From Paracoccaceae bacterium (GTDB taxonomy: Bacteria > Pseudomonadota > Alphaproteobacteria > Rhodobacterales > Rhodobacteraceae): DNA of 10,312 nt. The notes under the pieces were generated by a model that was given only the letters and a program-made list of their open reading frames with translations, had not been told where the DNA came from and ran no database searches. Positions 1 to 7,072 of this stretch are shown piece by piece (position 1 is the stretch's first letter; every line of letters starts with the position of its first letter). The translations under genes and the position numbers were made by a program. Where the stretch lies: assembly GCA_011523445.1 (NCBI GenBank), contig WTGT01000126.1, positions 1-10,312 of the forward strand, written 5' to 3'.

Positions 1-1046
1 AATATCAGCTGTTCCCCGATAGTCGGGACTTCATATTTTTCCCCGGCAACCAAGACCCTTTCAAAGAGCACTCTACCGCTTTCACCCTTTACCCGAATCC
101 AAGATTCAGAAGTAGTCAGGAGGTAAATTTTATTTGAGTTTTCCACTATGGTATCAGGGCTATCAGTGATATTAGCCAGAACCGTATCCTCTTCCGGCAG
201 AAAGACTGGTACTTCAGGCAGGTTTCCAGGTTTATATTTTGAAGCAATCGAACTGTGGTTCTGCCAATCAGGGGTGGAATTTGAGCTTGCCTCAACTTCC
301 TGGGGTATCAAATCACCAATTTTATCCAAACCAGTTTGAAATGTGTCATTGGGTGGTTGTATGGCAAAGGTAATTTGGGGACCTTCAGAATTTATAGTAT
401 CTGATCCATTGTCATTTCCAAAAATATTTGCTCCAACTGTAGCAGTTGAGGTGATTTGATCGGGATTTTCATATACCTGGAAATAAAAGGTCCAAACCAG
501 ATATCCACCGCTGGCAAGCAACAATGAAACGAATGAAACCGCAGCCAAGCCGGTCAAGGTTGATTTTCGAATTAACCCTCCAAAGATATGCTCGAGCAAA
601 CTTATCCTGTTTTTAAGGACCTTTCTGTTTGACAGTTTGTTGGAGGTATAAAAGGTGGACGGATAGGAGTGCCCTGAATCATAATTTATTCTACCGACAT
701 GTCCGGATTCCTTACAAAACTTGTCATAAGTTTTTTTGGGATCCCAACCAAGGTATTTGGAATATTGCAGAACATAACTGCCCACCAGAGACTTGTTGGG
801 AAATGCTTCGAGATCACCATTTTCAATGGCAAAGATAATATATGGTGCTAGACCCAATTCCTTTTGTACATCCAAAAGCGATTTACCCAGACTGGCCCTT
901 TGTCCTCGCATTAAATCACCAAGGGATGCTTTATAATCACTAAAGCTACTCTGCTGAGATGTTTCTTTCTGTGAATTATTCTCAGCAGTAACCTTAACTC
1001 TCCCCCTGGAGAAGAATTTTCTTTTTCGTTTTTTCAAATTAACCAT
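1..1046 (-). CDS. RodZ-like membrane protein: N-terminal HTH, one TM segment, periplasmic DUF4115 domain (partial, C-terminus beyond window)
   Basis: The frame is open from ATG at 1046 to the left edge, giving 348 residues without a stop. A basic N-terminus (about residues 1-20) is followed by a cytoplasmic HTH_25/RodZ-type domain (about 41-105, with the typical 'ASLGKSLLDVQKELGL' and 'IENGDLEAFP' stretches). A hydrophobic segment at about 164-188 follows, then a long polar linker, then the start of a DUF4115 beta domain (about 305 onward, 'SWIRVKGESGRVLFER'). The family links MreB filaments to the cell envelope and supports rod shape. In many alphaproteobacteria this gene precedes ispG, so ispG may lie to the left (inference). 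The start lacks a clear Shine-Dalgarno. The identification rests on domain order and motifs; a function exactly like E. coli RodZ is not proven. Confidence 0.85.
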   Translation of the reverse strand, partial: MVNLKKRKRKFFSRGRVKVTAENNSQKETSQQSSFSDYKASLGDLMRGQRASLGKSLLDVQKELGLAPYIIFAIENGDLEAFPNKSLVGSYVLQYSKYLGWDPKKTYDKFCKESGHVGRINYDSGHSYPSTFYTSNKLSNRKVLKNRISLLEHIFGGLIRKSTLTGLAAVSFVSLLLASGGYLVWTFYFQVYENPDQITSTATVGANIFGNDNGSDTINSEGPQITFAIQPPNDTFQTGLDKIGDLIPQEVEASSNSTPDWQNHSSIASKYKPGNLPEVPVFLPEEDTVLANITDSPDTIVENSNKIYLLTTSESWIRVKGESGRVLFERVLVAGEKYEVPTIGEQLI

Positions 1047-1217
1047 GGCTTCGTTCACTCAGCATTTTGAGCGAATACAAGTAATGAGGACAATATAGCA
1101 CCTACCTTATATTATTATATTGGATTATGTACCATTTTTAAAGAACGAAAATAATATTATTTTATTGTTTAAATATCGGCCGTTGCAGAATAAAACACTG
1201 TCAATCCGTGTATAATC

Positions 1218-1469
1218 CTATTTATAGTTTTCAATGATTGATTCGATAATTTGGCTTAGATGGTCTGGTGGGCTTGCGTAACCAAATAACCAATCAGTGA
1301 TTTCCGGATCTGAAAATTCCAGCAAATTTTCATAATCCCTTATCCCTTTTTTATCCAAATGAATCAGATGTATTTTGGCAAAGGTACCCAGCAATTCGCA
1401 AATTTCCTTGGTACCCCTCAGGTGTGACCTAACCTGCAATTTTTTGATTCTTGCCTGATGATCACTCAT
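1218..1469 (-). CDS. sdhE: Succinate dehydrogenase flavinylation/assembly factor SdhE (FAD assembly factor, DUF339)
   Basis: This 83-residue protein has the size and pattern of SdhE. The 'RSHLRGTKE' stretch contains the conserved RGxxE motif (residues 18-22) that contacts the flavoprotein. It is followed by 'LLGTFAKIHL', an 'YENLLEFSDPEITDWLFG' helix pair and an 'APP'-like turn (SPP). SdhE is a soluble cytoplasmic helper that promotes covalent FAD attachment to SdhA. I chose ATG at 1469 because homologues begin a few residues before 'ARIKKL'. A TTG at 1496 would add nine unrelated residues lying inside the upstream gene. The start overlaps the 3' end of the Lrp-type gene by 8 bases, which suggests translational coupling. 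Alphaproteobacterial sdhE is often near recG/mfd, so its place behind a regulator and thyX is less usual (recalled, not checked). Confidence 0.88.
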   Translation of the reverse strand: MSDHQARIKKLQVRSHLRGTKEICELLGTFAKIHLIHLDKKGIRDYENLLEFSDPEITDWLFGYASPPDHLSQIIESIIENYK

Positions 1470-1959
1470 CTTCCTGGGATTTTTCCAGATCTGCAACCGA
1501 GGTCAAATTCAATTCATTGGTGGATTTTATTTCTTCCATCGAAATAAGTGCAGTAACGTTGTATATCTTGACCTGCCTGATCAATTCCTGGTAGAACTTG
1601 TCGTAGGCTTTTGCATTTTCCACTCGCACCTTGAGGATATAATCAATATCGCCCGCCAGCCGATGGGCTTCCAATACCTCCGGTCGGCCCCTAATGGCCT
1701 TGAGAAATTGTTTTTGCCACCCAGCCTCATGTTCGGACGTTTTGATGAAAACAAAAAAACAGGCTTCAAAACCGATTTTTTCGAAATCCACATCTACAGT
1801 GAATTTTTTGATGATACCCTTTTCTGCCAACCTTTTCATTCTTAACCAAACGGGTGTTTTTGATTTACCGACTGCTTCGGCAATTTGATCTAGTGGCTGG
1901 TTAGAATTCTTTTGAAGTTCCATCAGGATCATGCGATCAACTAAATCAATTCTGTCCAT
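1462..1959 (-). CDS. Lrp/AsnC-family transcriptional regulator
   Basis: The protein has 165 residues. It opens with 'MDRIDLVDRMILMELQKNSN', the usual Lrp start, followed by a winged HTH (about residues 20-50, 'LDQIAEAVGKSKTPVWLRMKRL'). A ligand-sensing RAM domain follows (about 65-150), with the typical 'RPEVLEAHRLAGDIDYILKV' core. Family members form dimers to octamers and respond to amino acids. I chose ATG at 1959 over TTG at 1974 because GGAAGGA lies a normal distance upstream and the family starts there. It sits 33 bases behind thyX and overlaps sdhE, so the three genes are probably one transcript. The C-terminal tail after the RAM domain is slightly long and acidic. Its regulatory target cannot be read from the sequence. 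Confidence 0.9.
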   Translation of the reverse strand: MDRIDLVDRMILMELQKNSNQPLDQIAEAVGKSKTPVWLRMKRLAEKGIIKKFTVDVDFEKIGFEACFFVFIKTSEHEAGWQKQFLKAIRGRPEVLEAHRLAGDIDYILKVRVENAKAYDKFYQELIRQVKIYNVTALISMEEIKSTNELNLTSVADLEKSQEDE

Positions 1960-1992
1960 TAGTTTTCCTTCCAACCTTTCACTGGTTTCCTA

Positions 1993-2910
1993 TCAGGGGA
2001 TTTCCATATCCAGGGCTTGCGTGAACTCATTCCACTCCCGTTTGGATAATCCCGCTGTTTCAAAGGTAATTTCCTCTCCATGCATTTTCCGCTTTAACAA
2101 TTCCATTTGCTGCTTAGAAAGAGAAATCCCTTCCAGCCAGTAATCAACAAAAGCCTGATGGGTCATTGGAACCCAATCCGCGACAATTTCAGCCAGCTTT
2201 TCAGCATAAACCCTGATTTCATATTGTGCATGGGGATCAATTCTGAGATGAATGAATTTCAGGAGGTTGAGCAAATTGACCTTCCAATACCATTGGGTAT
2301 AAACATTGGTAGGCAGATTAATGCGGGCAAGTTCACGTGAAAGGCCTTCCTGGTTTTCCTGTGACAACATTTTTTCATAATTGTCATAGGATGCTTGACT
2401 ATCCTGCATAAGGATATCCCGAACCCTCTTTCCTTCCTCTCTGGGAAGAATTTCTCCCCTACCCTGACGATTTACACCTGACTGGGCAGAAAGATTTTCA
2501 AATTCCGGGATATAGAATTCATCTTCAAGTTTCGAATAGCGGGCTGAATATTCGTTGACCGAAGCTGTTCGATGCCGAATCCATTGACGAGCGACAAAAA
2601 TTGGCAGTTTTACATGAAGCTTTATCTCGCACATCTCAAAGGGGGTTGTATGCTTGTGACGCATCAAATAGCGAATTAACCCCTCATCGGAACGGGCCTT
2701 TTTGGTTCCCTTCCCGTAGGAAACCCTTGCTGCCTGTACTACCGAGGAATCATTTCCCATGTAATCGACAATCCGGATAAATCCATTATCCAGAATGGGG
2801 AAAAGGGTGTACAGGTTTTTTTCCATACCGGGACTTGTTTCCCTGAGAGATGTCTGGGGAGAATTTCTTTGTTCTTCTATTTGTTTCAGTATTTCGGGAG
2901 TAATCGTCAT
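1993..2910 (-). CDS. thyX: FAD-dependent thymidylate synthase ThyX
   Basis: ThyX makes dTMP from dUMP using methylene-tetrahydrofolate, FAD and NADPH, replacing ThyA. The 305-residue protein carries the full signature RHRxxSxNExSxRY as 'RHRTASVNEYSARY' (residues 112-125), which binds FAD and dUMP. It also has 'RYLMRHKHTTPFE' (about 80-92), which is strongly conserved in the family, and a C-terminal 'NLLKFIHLRIDPHAQYEIRVYA' block (about 215-236) that supplies further active-site residues. Length and extra loops match the alphaproteobacterial subgroup. It starts at ATG 2910 with no clear Shine-Dalgarno. It is the first gene of a likely operon with the Lrp-type regulator and sdhE. The divergent gloA lies 89 bases away, and a palindrome sits between them. 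Confidence 0.96.
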   Translation of the reverse strand: MTITPEILKQIEEQRNSPQTSLRETSPGMEKNLYTLFPILDNGFIRIVDYMGNDSSVVQAARVSYGKGTKKARSDEGLIRYLMRHKHTTPFEMCEIKLHVKLPIFVARQWIRHRTASVNEYSARYSKLEDEFYIPEFENLSAQSGVNRQGRGEILPREEGKRVRDILMQDSQASYDNYEKMLSQENQEGLSRELARINLPTNVYTQWYWKVNLLNLLKFIHLRIDPHAQYEIRVYAEKLAEIVADWVPMTHQAFVDYWLEGISLSKQQMELLKRKMHGEEITFETAGLSKREWNEFTQALDMEIP

Positions 2911-2942
2911 TTATTTGTTTTCTGTAATATGTTGGAAATTTG

Positions 2943-2991
2943 TCCTAAAGTTTTAGGATAACCAACCATAATAGAAATTCAAACTTTAGGA
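2943..2991. promoter_or_regulatory. Candidate operator: perfect palindrome TCCTAAA-N2-TTTAGGA plus a third half-site
   Basis: TCCTAAAGTTTTAGGA at 2943-2958 is a perfect 7-bp inverted repeat with a 2-base centre. TTTAGGA recurs at 2985-2991, 33 bases after the first right half-site, about three helical turns. The site lies between divergent thyX and gloA and could serve either. The third half-site also supplies the AGGA Shine-Dalgarno of gloA. No known regulator is assigned, and the region is AT-rich, so chance is possible. Confidence 0.4.
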
Positions 2992-2999
2992 ATTTAAAG

Positions 3000-3425
3000 A
3001 TGGTAAAATATTTACACACTATGGTCAGGGTATTGGATTTGGACAAAACAATAAGTTTTTTCAACCTTCTCGGTTTGGTTGAAACACGCCGTAATGTCAA
3101 TGAATCAGGTCGCTTCACATTGGTCTTCCTAGCACCGCCTGATCAACCGGAATGTCCAGTAGAACTCACCTACAATTGGGATGGCGATGAGGGAATGCCC
3201 TCCGACAGTCGTCATTTCGGGCACTTGGCCTACGAAGTGGATAACATTTATGAAATGTGCAGCAAACTGGAGGAAGCGGGGATTACAATCAACCGGCCTC
3301 CGAGAGACGGTCACATGGCATTTGTCAGGTCCCCGGACAATATTTCCATCGAATTGCTGCAAAAGGGACCCTCCCTGCCCCCAGAAGAACCATGGTCAAG
3401 CAGACCAAATATTGGCCATTGGTAG
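3000..3425 (+). CDS. gloA: Lactoylglutathione lyase (glyoxalase I)
   Basis: The enzyme converts the methylglyoxal-glutathione hemithioacetal to S-lactoylglutathione in the cytoplasm. The 141-residue protein has the vicinal-oxygen-chelate fold pattern, with all four expected metal ligands: H6 ('YLHTMVRV'), E55 ('PVELTYNW'), H75 ('FGHLAYEV') and E118 ('SIELLQKG'). The usual 'FY' after 'DLDKTISF' is 'FF' here. Length is typical for the short, metal-dependent bacterial form. ATG 3000 is preceded by AGGA with an 8-base spacer. It is divergent from thyX and followed by ssrA. No obvious terminator separates it from the ssrA promoter. Confidence 0.93.
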   Translation: MVKYLHTMVRVLDLDKTISFFNLLGLVETRRNVNESGRFTLVFLAPPDQPECPVELTYNWDGDEGMPSDSRHFGHLAYEVDNIYEMCSKLEEAGITINRPPRDGHMAFVRSPDNISIELLQKGPSLPPEEPWSSRPNIGHW

Positions 3426-3476
3426 ATGATGCAAGGTTCAAGTGTTGTAGAATTGTATCATTAAATTTGGGCAATA

Positions 3477-3502
3477 TTGACAATTTGATCAACAGGTATA
3501 AT
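3477..3502 (+). promoter_or_regulatory. Probable ssrA promoter
   Basis: A consensus TTGACA (3477-3482) and a consensus TATAAT (3497-3502) precede the tmRNA gene, and the predicted transcription start is near 3509. The spacer is only 14 bases, shorter than the usual 16-18, so the TATAAT may be the -10 while the perfect -35 match may be partly fortuitous. Confidence 0.5.
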
Positions 3503-3508
3503 TCTTTA

Positions 3509-3810
3509 ATTGTTCCTTTGGAACTATGGCGATAAACGTGCTCGAAATAAACGGATCGGACCCGGGGGCGGTACCCGGCGGCTCCACCATGATGATAGGG
3601 GGCCGAAATAGGATCGACGAACGCGTAAAGGGGTTAACTTTCGCCCGGTGGGGTACCGCTGTTATCGGTCCAAATTGCACAATTGCCAATGACAATCGTG
3701 CTCCGATCGCTCTTGCTGCGTGAGCCGTAAGATAATCGGTCTGACTCTGGGATTCAATAGCACAATCCCAGCGGGGTTTGGCAGGTACCTGGCAACAGAA
3801 ACCTGCCACT
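3509..3810 (+). ncRNA. ssrA: tmRNA, circularly permuted two-piece alphaproteobacterial type (ssrA)
   Basis: tmRNA rescues stalled ribosomes and adds a degradation tag. The acceptor piece comes first in the gene. It ends with T stem 3562-3566/3574-3578, acceptor strand CGGCTCC (3579-3585) and ACCA ending at 3589. A short spacer (3590-3598) follows. The coding piece then starts with GGGGCCG (3599-3605), which pairs fully with CGGCTCC. The third pair is G·U, the alanyl-tRNA synthetase identity element. 'GGATCGACGA' matches the D-arm region. CGAACGCG (3618-3625) can pair imperfectly with 3537-3544, a possible P2 helix. The tag frame is 3685-3723. Two further hairpins follow: 3747-3754/3764-3771 (8 bp) and 3779-3786/3801-3808 (8 bp). 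The T loop reads GGCGGTA, not the common TTCRA type. Outer ends are estimates: the 5' end from the promoter, the 3' end from the last hairpin. An apparent open frame at 3526-3723 is this RNA gene, not a protein. Confidence 0.93.
3685..3723 (+). other. tmRNA tag-peptide reading frame (ANDNRAPIALAA)
   Basis: Within ssrA, GCC at 3685 is the likely resume codon, followed by codons for NDNRAPIALAA and a TGA stop at 3721-3723. The peptide has the AND start and the small hydrophobic LAA end that ClpX and SspB recognise. An alanine from the charged tmRNA would precede it. The resume codon is assigned by analogy with other ssrA tags. Confidence 0.9.
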
Positions 3811-3860
3811 TAAGTTGTCAACTCACCATCCAGCTTGGTAAAACGGAAACGATAATTGTC

Positions 3861-4310
3861 TTGAAAGATATCCCCTACCAGGAATTGATGCAAAATGCCT
3901 TGTTTGGTGTCTTTAGGGAGGCCTTGGATATTGTTCAAATGGATGGCATGCCCAGAGTACCGGGCATAGTCGTTGATTTTGATTTAACGAATTCAGAAGT
4001 GGTTATTTCGCCAAGATTGCAAGATTTGTATCAGAAAGAAATGACAATTGTCCTTGAGCACTGGTTCGAAGATTTGGAAGTAAAAGAGGAAGGTTTTTGG
4101 ATAACGCTCAATTTCAATGACATCCCGGAACGTCTTTTTGTACCATATCTTTCAATAATCTACTTTTTTGATCAAAATGCCAATATCGGATTTCAAATCC
4201 CCAGATATGGCCAGCCCAGTGATGTTAGCCCGATTGTAGAACTATCTGAAGAAGCACCTAGCCAAACGACCGACAAGGTGGTTAGTCTGGATGATTTTAG
4301 AACCAAGTGA
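3861..4310 (+). CDS. sspB: SspB, alphaproteobacterial-type ClpXP adaptor for ssrA-tagged proteins
   Basis: SspB binds ssrA-tagged proteins and tethers them to ClpX, speeding their degradation. The protein has about 149 residues. It begins 'KDIPYQELMQNALFGVFREAL', typical of the alpha form, and contains the 'EMTIVLEHWFEDLEV' and 'FNDIPERLFVPY' strands of the substrate-binding domain. After a variable linker it ends 'VVSLDDFRTK', the conserved C-terminal ClpX-binding motif. The start is uncertain. I favour TTG at 3861 because homologues include the residues before 'LMQNAL', but ATG at 3888 with AGGA upstream is an alternative. Extending to GTG 3720 would run into ssrA and is rejected. It lies about 50 bases behind ssrA and 38 before fumC. 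Confidence 0.9.
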   Translation: MKDIPYQELMQNALFGVFREALDIVQMDGMPRVPGIVVDFDLTNSEVVISPRLQDLYQKEMTIVLEHWFEDLEVKEEGFWITLNFNDIPERLFVPYLSIIYFFDQNANIGFQIPRYGQPSDVSPIVELSEEAPSQTTDKVVSLDDFRTK

Positions 4311-4348
4311 TTCTCCGAAATCACATTACTTCCGAAAAGGTTTAACGA

Positions 4349-5746
4349 ATGACTGACTTCCGTATAGAATCCGACAGTTTCGGGGAATTGAACGTCCCAT
4401 CAGATAAATACTGGGGCGCTCAAACCCAACGTTCGCTGATGAATTTCCCAATAGGAAAAGAAACCCAACCTGCTTCCATCATAAGGGCATTCGGTGTCAT
4501 CAAGAAATCCTGTGCCCTCGCCAACATGAAATTCAATCTGCTTGATCCCAAGATTGGCAATGCAATCTGTGAAGCTGCAGAACTAGTCAGTTCCGGACAA
4601 ATGAACGACAATTTTCCCTTGGTTGTATGGCAAACGGGTTCTGGTACCCAAACAAACATGAATGCCAATGAGGTCATTGCCAATCTGGCCATCAAATCAC
4701 TTGATGGCAAGGTAGGTTCCAAATTACCTGTTCACCCCAATGACCATGTAAACATGAGTCAATCTTCAAACGATACATTTCCAACGGCAATGCATGTTGC
4801 TACTGCACTTCTGGTCAATACCGAATTGCTACCCTCACTTGACCTCCTGAATAATGCACTCAAGAAAAAATGTTCCGAATTTGAGGATATAATCAAAATT
4901 GGAAGAACCCATACCCAGGATGCCACCCCACTTACCTTGGCACAGGAATTCTCCGGTTACCTGAGGCAGGTGGAGCAATCTGAGGTCAGGGTTCGGAAGG
5001 CTCTGGATAGTATTTATGAATTGGCTCAGGGTGGTACCGCGGTTGGTACAGGCTTAAATACAATAGAAGGATGGGACAAGGAAGTCGCTAGAAACATTTC
5101 CGAATTAACCTCACTTCCATTTGTCACTGCAGAGAACAAATTCGAGGCTCTTGCCAGCCATGATGCCATGGTTGGTATGTCAAGTGCACTGAGAAGTACT
5201 GCTGTTTCCCTATTTAAAATTGCCAATGACATACGGTTTCTGGCCTCTGGACCCAGAAGCGGACTTGGAGAACTTCTGCTTCCAGAAAATGAACCTGGTT
5301 CCTCAATTATGCCGGGCAAGGTAAATCCGACCCAGACAGAGGCTTTGACCATGGTATGTGCGCAGGTTATGGGGAACGATGCCGGTGTCGGCTTTGCAGG
5401 CAGCCAGGGACATTTTGAACTCAATGTCTTCAAACCCATGATTGCCCACAATGTTATCCAATCAATTCAATTGCTCTCGGACAGTACCAAATCCTTTGTG
5501 GAAAGGTGTGTTTCAGGCATAAAAGCCAATGAGGCCAGAATTAATTTCCTCATGGAAGAATCGCTTATGCTGGTAACAGCACTATCTCCAGTAATCGGTT
5601 ATGACAAATCCACAAAGGTAGCCAAGCTTGCCCATTCCAAGGGCTCAACATTGAAAGAAGCTGCTTTGGAATTGGGTTATGTTACTTCCGAGGAATTTGA
5701 CAGGATTGTCAATCCAGCTCAAATGGTGGGACCAGATTCGAGATAA
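4349..5746 (+). CDS. fumC: Class II fumarate hydratase (fumarase C)
   Basis: This iron-independent TCA-cycle enzyme interconverts fumarate and L-malate as a cytoplasmic homotetramer. The protein has 465 residues, close to the usual 460-470. Conserved blocks in order are 'QTGSGTQTNMNANEV', 'HPNDHVNMSQSSNDTFPTAMH', 'KIGRTHTQDATPLTLAQEFSGY' (catalytic His region) and the superfamily signature 'GSSIMPGKVNPTQTEAL' with the flexible SS loop. The C-terminus reaches the normal 'GYDKSTKVAKLAH' domain. ATG 4349 is preceded by AAAGG and directly followed by the standard 'SDSFGELNVPSDKYWGAQTQR' region. It may be cotranscribed with sspB. The sequence shows no truncation. Confidence 0.97.
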   Translation: MTDFRIESDSFGELNVPSDKYWGAQTQRSLMNFPIGKETQPASIIRAFGVIKKSCALANMKFNLLDPKIGNAICEAAELVSSGQMNDNFPLVVWQTGSGTQTNMNANEVIANLAIKSLDGKVGSKLPVHPNDHVNMSQSSNDTFPTAMHVATALLVNTELLPSLDLLNNALKKKCSEFEDIIKIGRTHTQDATPLTLAQEFSGYLRQVEQSEVRVRKALDSIYELAQGGTAVGTGLNTIEGWDKEVARNISELTSLPFVTAENKFEALASHDAMVGMSSALRSTAVSLFKIANDIRFLASGPRSGLGELLLPENEPGSSIMPGKVNPTQTEALTMVCAQVMGNDAGVGFAGSQGHFELNVFKPMIAHNVIQSIQLLSDSTKSFVERCVSGIKANEARINFLMEESLMLVTALSPVIGYDKSTKVAKLAHSKGSTLKEAALELGYVTSEEFDRIVNPAQMVGPDSR

Positions 5747-6012
5747 TTTAATTGTTTTTCAGACCATCGGATTCAAAAAACTTGTTTTTACCCATCTGAA
5801 ACTGTTGGACACCGAAAGCATTTTTAGATCCTTGTGAATGAAATAGAACAATTTCATAAGAATCAACAAGTCAGGTTGCTACATCACGACCTTCAATGCC
5901 TCATGTTGGTTGCGAGTATTTCAGGAAACAAGATTTTTTATTCTATGAAATTGGCTATCAGGAATTCCAATTCATTGATGACTCATGCTGCCTCAATTTG
6001 AGTCCTATACCT
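5747..6012. other. Intergenic region between convergent fumC and the SnoaL-like gene
   Basis: There is no convincing gene or RNA here. TTTCAGA (5757-5763) and TCTGAAA (5795-5801) form a weak inverted repeat with a 31-base loop and no U tract. A small AT palindrome lies near 5990-6003. Neither is a clear terminator, although the two genes converge here. Confidence 0.5.
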
Positions 6013-6997
6013 TCACAGCAAGGCTTTCATCCGGCCAAAAACATCAATTCCCAATTGGCGATAGATATCAAGCATATCGACCATTACCCAGTTTTCCCTA
6101 ACCTTGTCGTTTTCAATTCGCCAAAAATCCAAACTGCGTCGAGTAAATTCCCTGCCAGTTGGAGCAAGTCCCAAGAAACCATCTCCAGAATGGGTTGCTA
6201 CAGCTGATGGCCAGCCACTGAAGGCCACAAGATTATGATCCCCGAAAAATACGCCCTCATTCAATTTGCGTGTGTTAGTAGACAATCCTTTGCGGAATCC
6301 CTTCAAAACCACTTCTCGTATTCCAGCCACTCCCATGGCAGAGCCAATTCCTGCAGGACCGTACCATAGGCAATCCCGGTGCCAATATTTCTCCATTCCA
6401 AGGTCAGGTCTCTTGGCATCACCCTTTTGCAAGTCATGCAACATGTCCCAAACGATCTGAACCGACTGGTTGGCTTTTTTCGAATTATACCTTTGGGAAA
6501 TTATACCCATGCCATCCGATGGGCCAGGGCACATCCACTCAACCCCCAACTGGGGAGCCATTGGCCAGGTATCTGCCTGCTGCATAATCTGAGGAATGTC
6601 CCAAAGAGCCTCCATCAAAACAACCTGACCTTCATCAATTTTCAAATATTCATGAAAACGCATATAGACCGGTTTACCTGTCGGGGGAATACCAAGCCAG
6701 GGACGAGTAAATGTTCCCACGAAATTCCCTCCAAGGCCAATCCAATTTCCAGCTCTTCCTTTTTTCCAACCAGATCCAGCCATAACAATGAAGTTTCTCT
6801 TCTCCAAGTCTGGAAGAGCCCTCAGAAGGGGTTGGTAAGCCTGATCATAATATTCCACAGGTCCTTCAAGTTCTCCCAAAGGATAACCCAGTCGAATTAC
6901 TGCATCTGAAGCAAAAACTTCACAAAAGAGGTTTCTCCAATCCTCTCTAGGACCATTCAGTAGGGAATAAAAATATGGTTCGAGGGTTATTTTATTT
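6013..6997 (-). pseudogene. Tandem SnoaL/NTF2-like protein (ester-cyclase-like), 5' end cut off by the IS element
   Basis: The protein has two successive NTF2-like/SnoaL-type halves. The first includes 'LPDLEKRNFIVMAG', 'PPTGKPVYMRFHEYLKID' and 'ALWDIPQIMQQADTWPM'. The second includes 'YWHRDCLWYGPAGIGSA', 'FFGDHNLVAFSGWP' and 'SLDFWRIENDKVRENWVMVDM'. Such proteins are small-molecule-binding or cyclase-like; the substrate is unknown. The first TTG is at 6879, but clear family sequence continues upstream ('NGPREDWRNLF', 'ASDAVIRLGYPLGELEGP') for about 39 codons with no ATG, GTG or TTG. It then meets the IS boundary at 6998 and an in-frame TAA inside the IS (7003-7005). The N-terminus and promoter therefore appear lost. 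Translation from TTG 6879 would give 288 residues lacking part of the first domain. The C-terminus is complete. Confidence 0.75.
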
Positions 6998-7024
6998 GGG
7001 GCTTATATATATTACTTGACAAAT
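6998..7024 (+). repeat. Proposed left terminal inverted repeat of the IS
   Basis: Fourteen of 27 positions match the inverted right end, including GGGG at positions 1-4 and ACAAAT at 22-27. The match is imperfect; the shared spacing is the best support. Confidence 0.4.
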
Positions 7025-7043
7025 TCATTTTAAATCCTATATA
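7016..7043 (+). promoter_or_regulatory. Transposase promoter
   Basis: TTGACA (7016-7021) and TATATA (7038-7043) with a 16-base spacer lie just upstream of the transposase. GGAG (7062-7065) precedes its ATG by 7 bases. The -35 overlaps the inner part of the proposed left inverted repeat, so transposase bound at the end could repress its own gene (inference). Confidence 0.55.
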
Positions 7044-7072
7044 TAGGGTATAGAAAGAATTGGAGATTTGAA

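Noticed and set aside
148..339. Plus-strand frames at 148-339 and 629-838
   Set aside because: Both are shadows of the minus-strand RodZ-like gene, which reads through the whole region to the left edge.
1148..1163. 16-bp perfect AT palindrome AAAATAATATTATTTT upstream of the RodZ-like gene
   Set aside because: It consists only of A and T in a very AT-rich intergenic region. Chance is likely and no partner site is seen.
3526..3723. 65-residue plus-strand open frame ending in the tag sequence
   Set aside because: It lies over the tmRNA gene. The acceptor stem, CCA end and tag frame explain the sequence as RNA.
5757..5801. Inverted repeat TTTCAGA/TCTGAAA after fumC as a terminator
   Set aside because: It has only 7 bp of AT-rich stem, a 31-base loop and no U tract.
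6379..6909. 176-codon plus-strand frame opposite the SnoaL-like gene
   Set aside because: The minus strand has clear SnoaL/NTF2 motifs; this frame has none.
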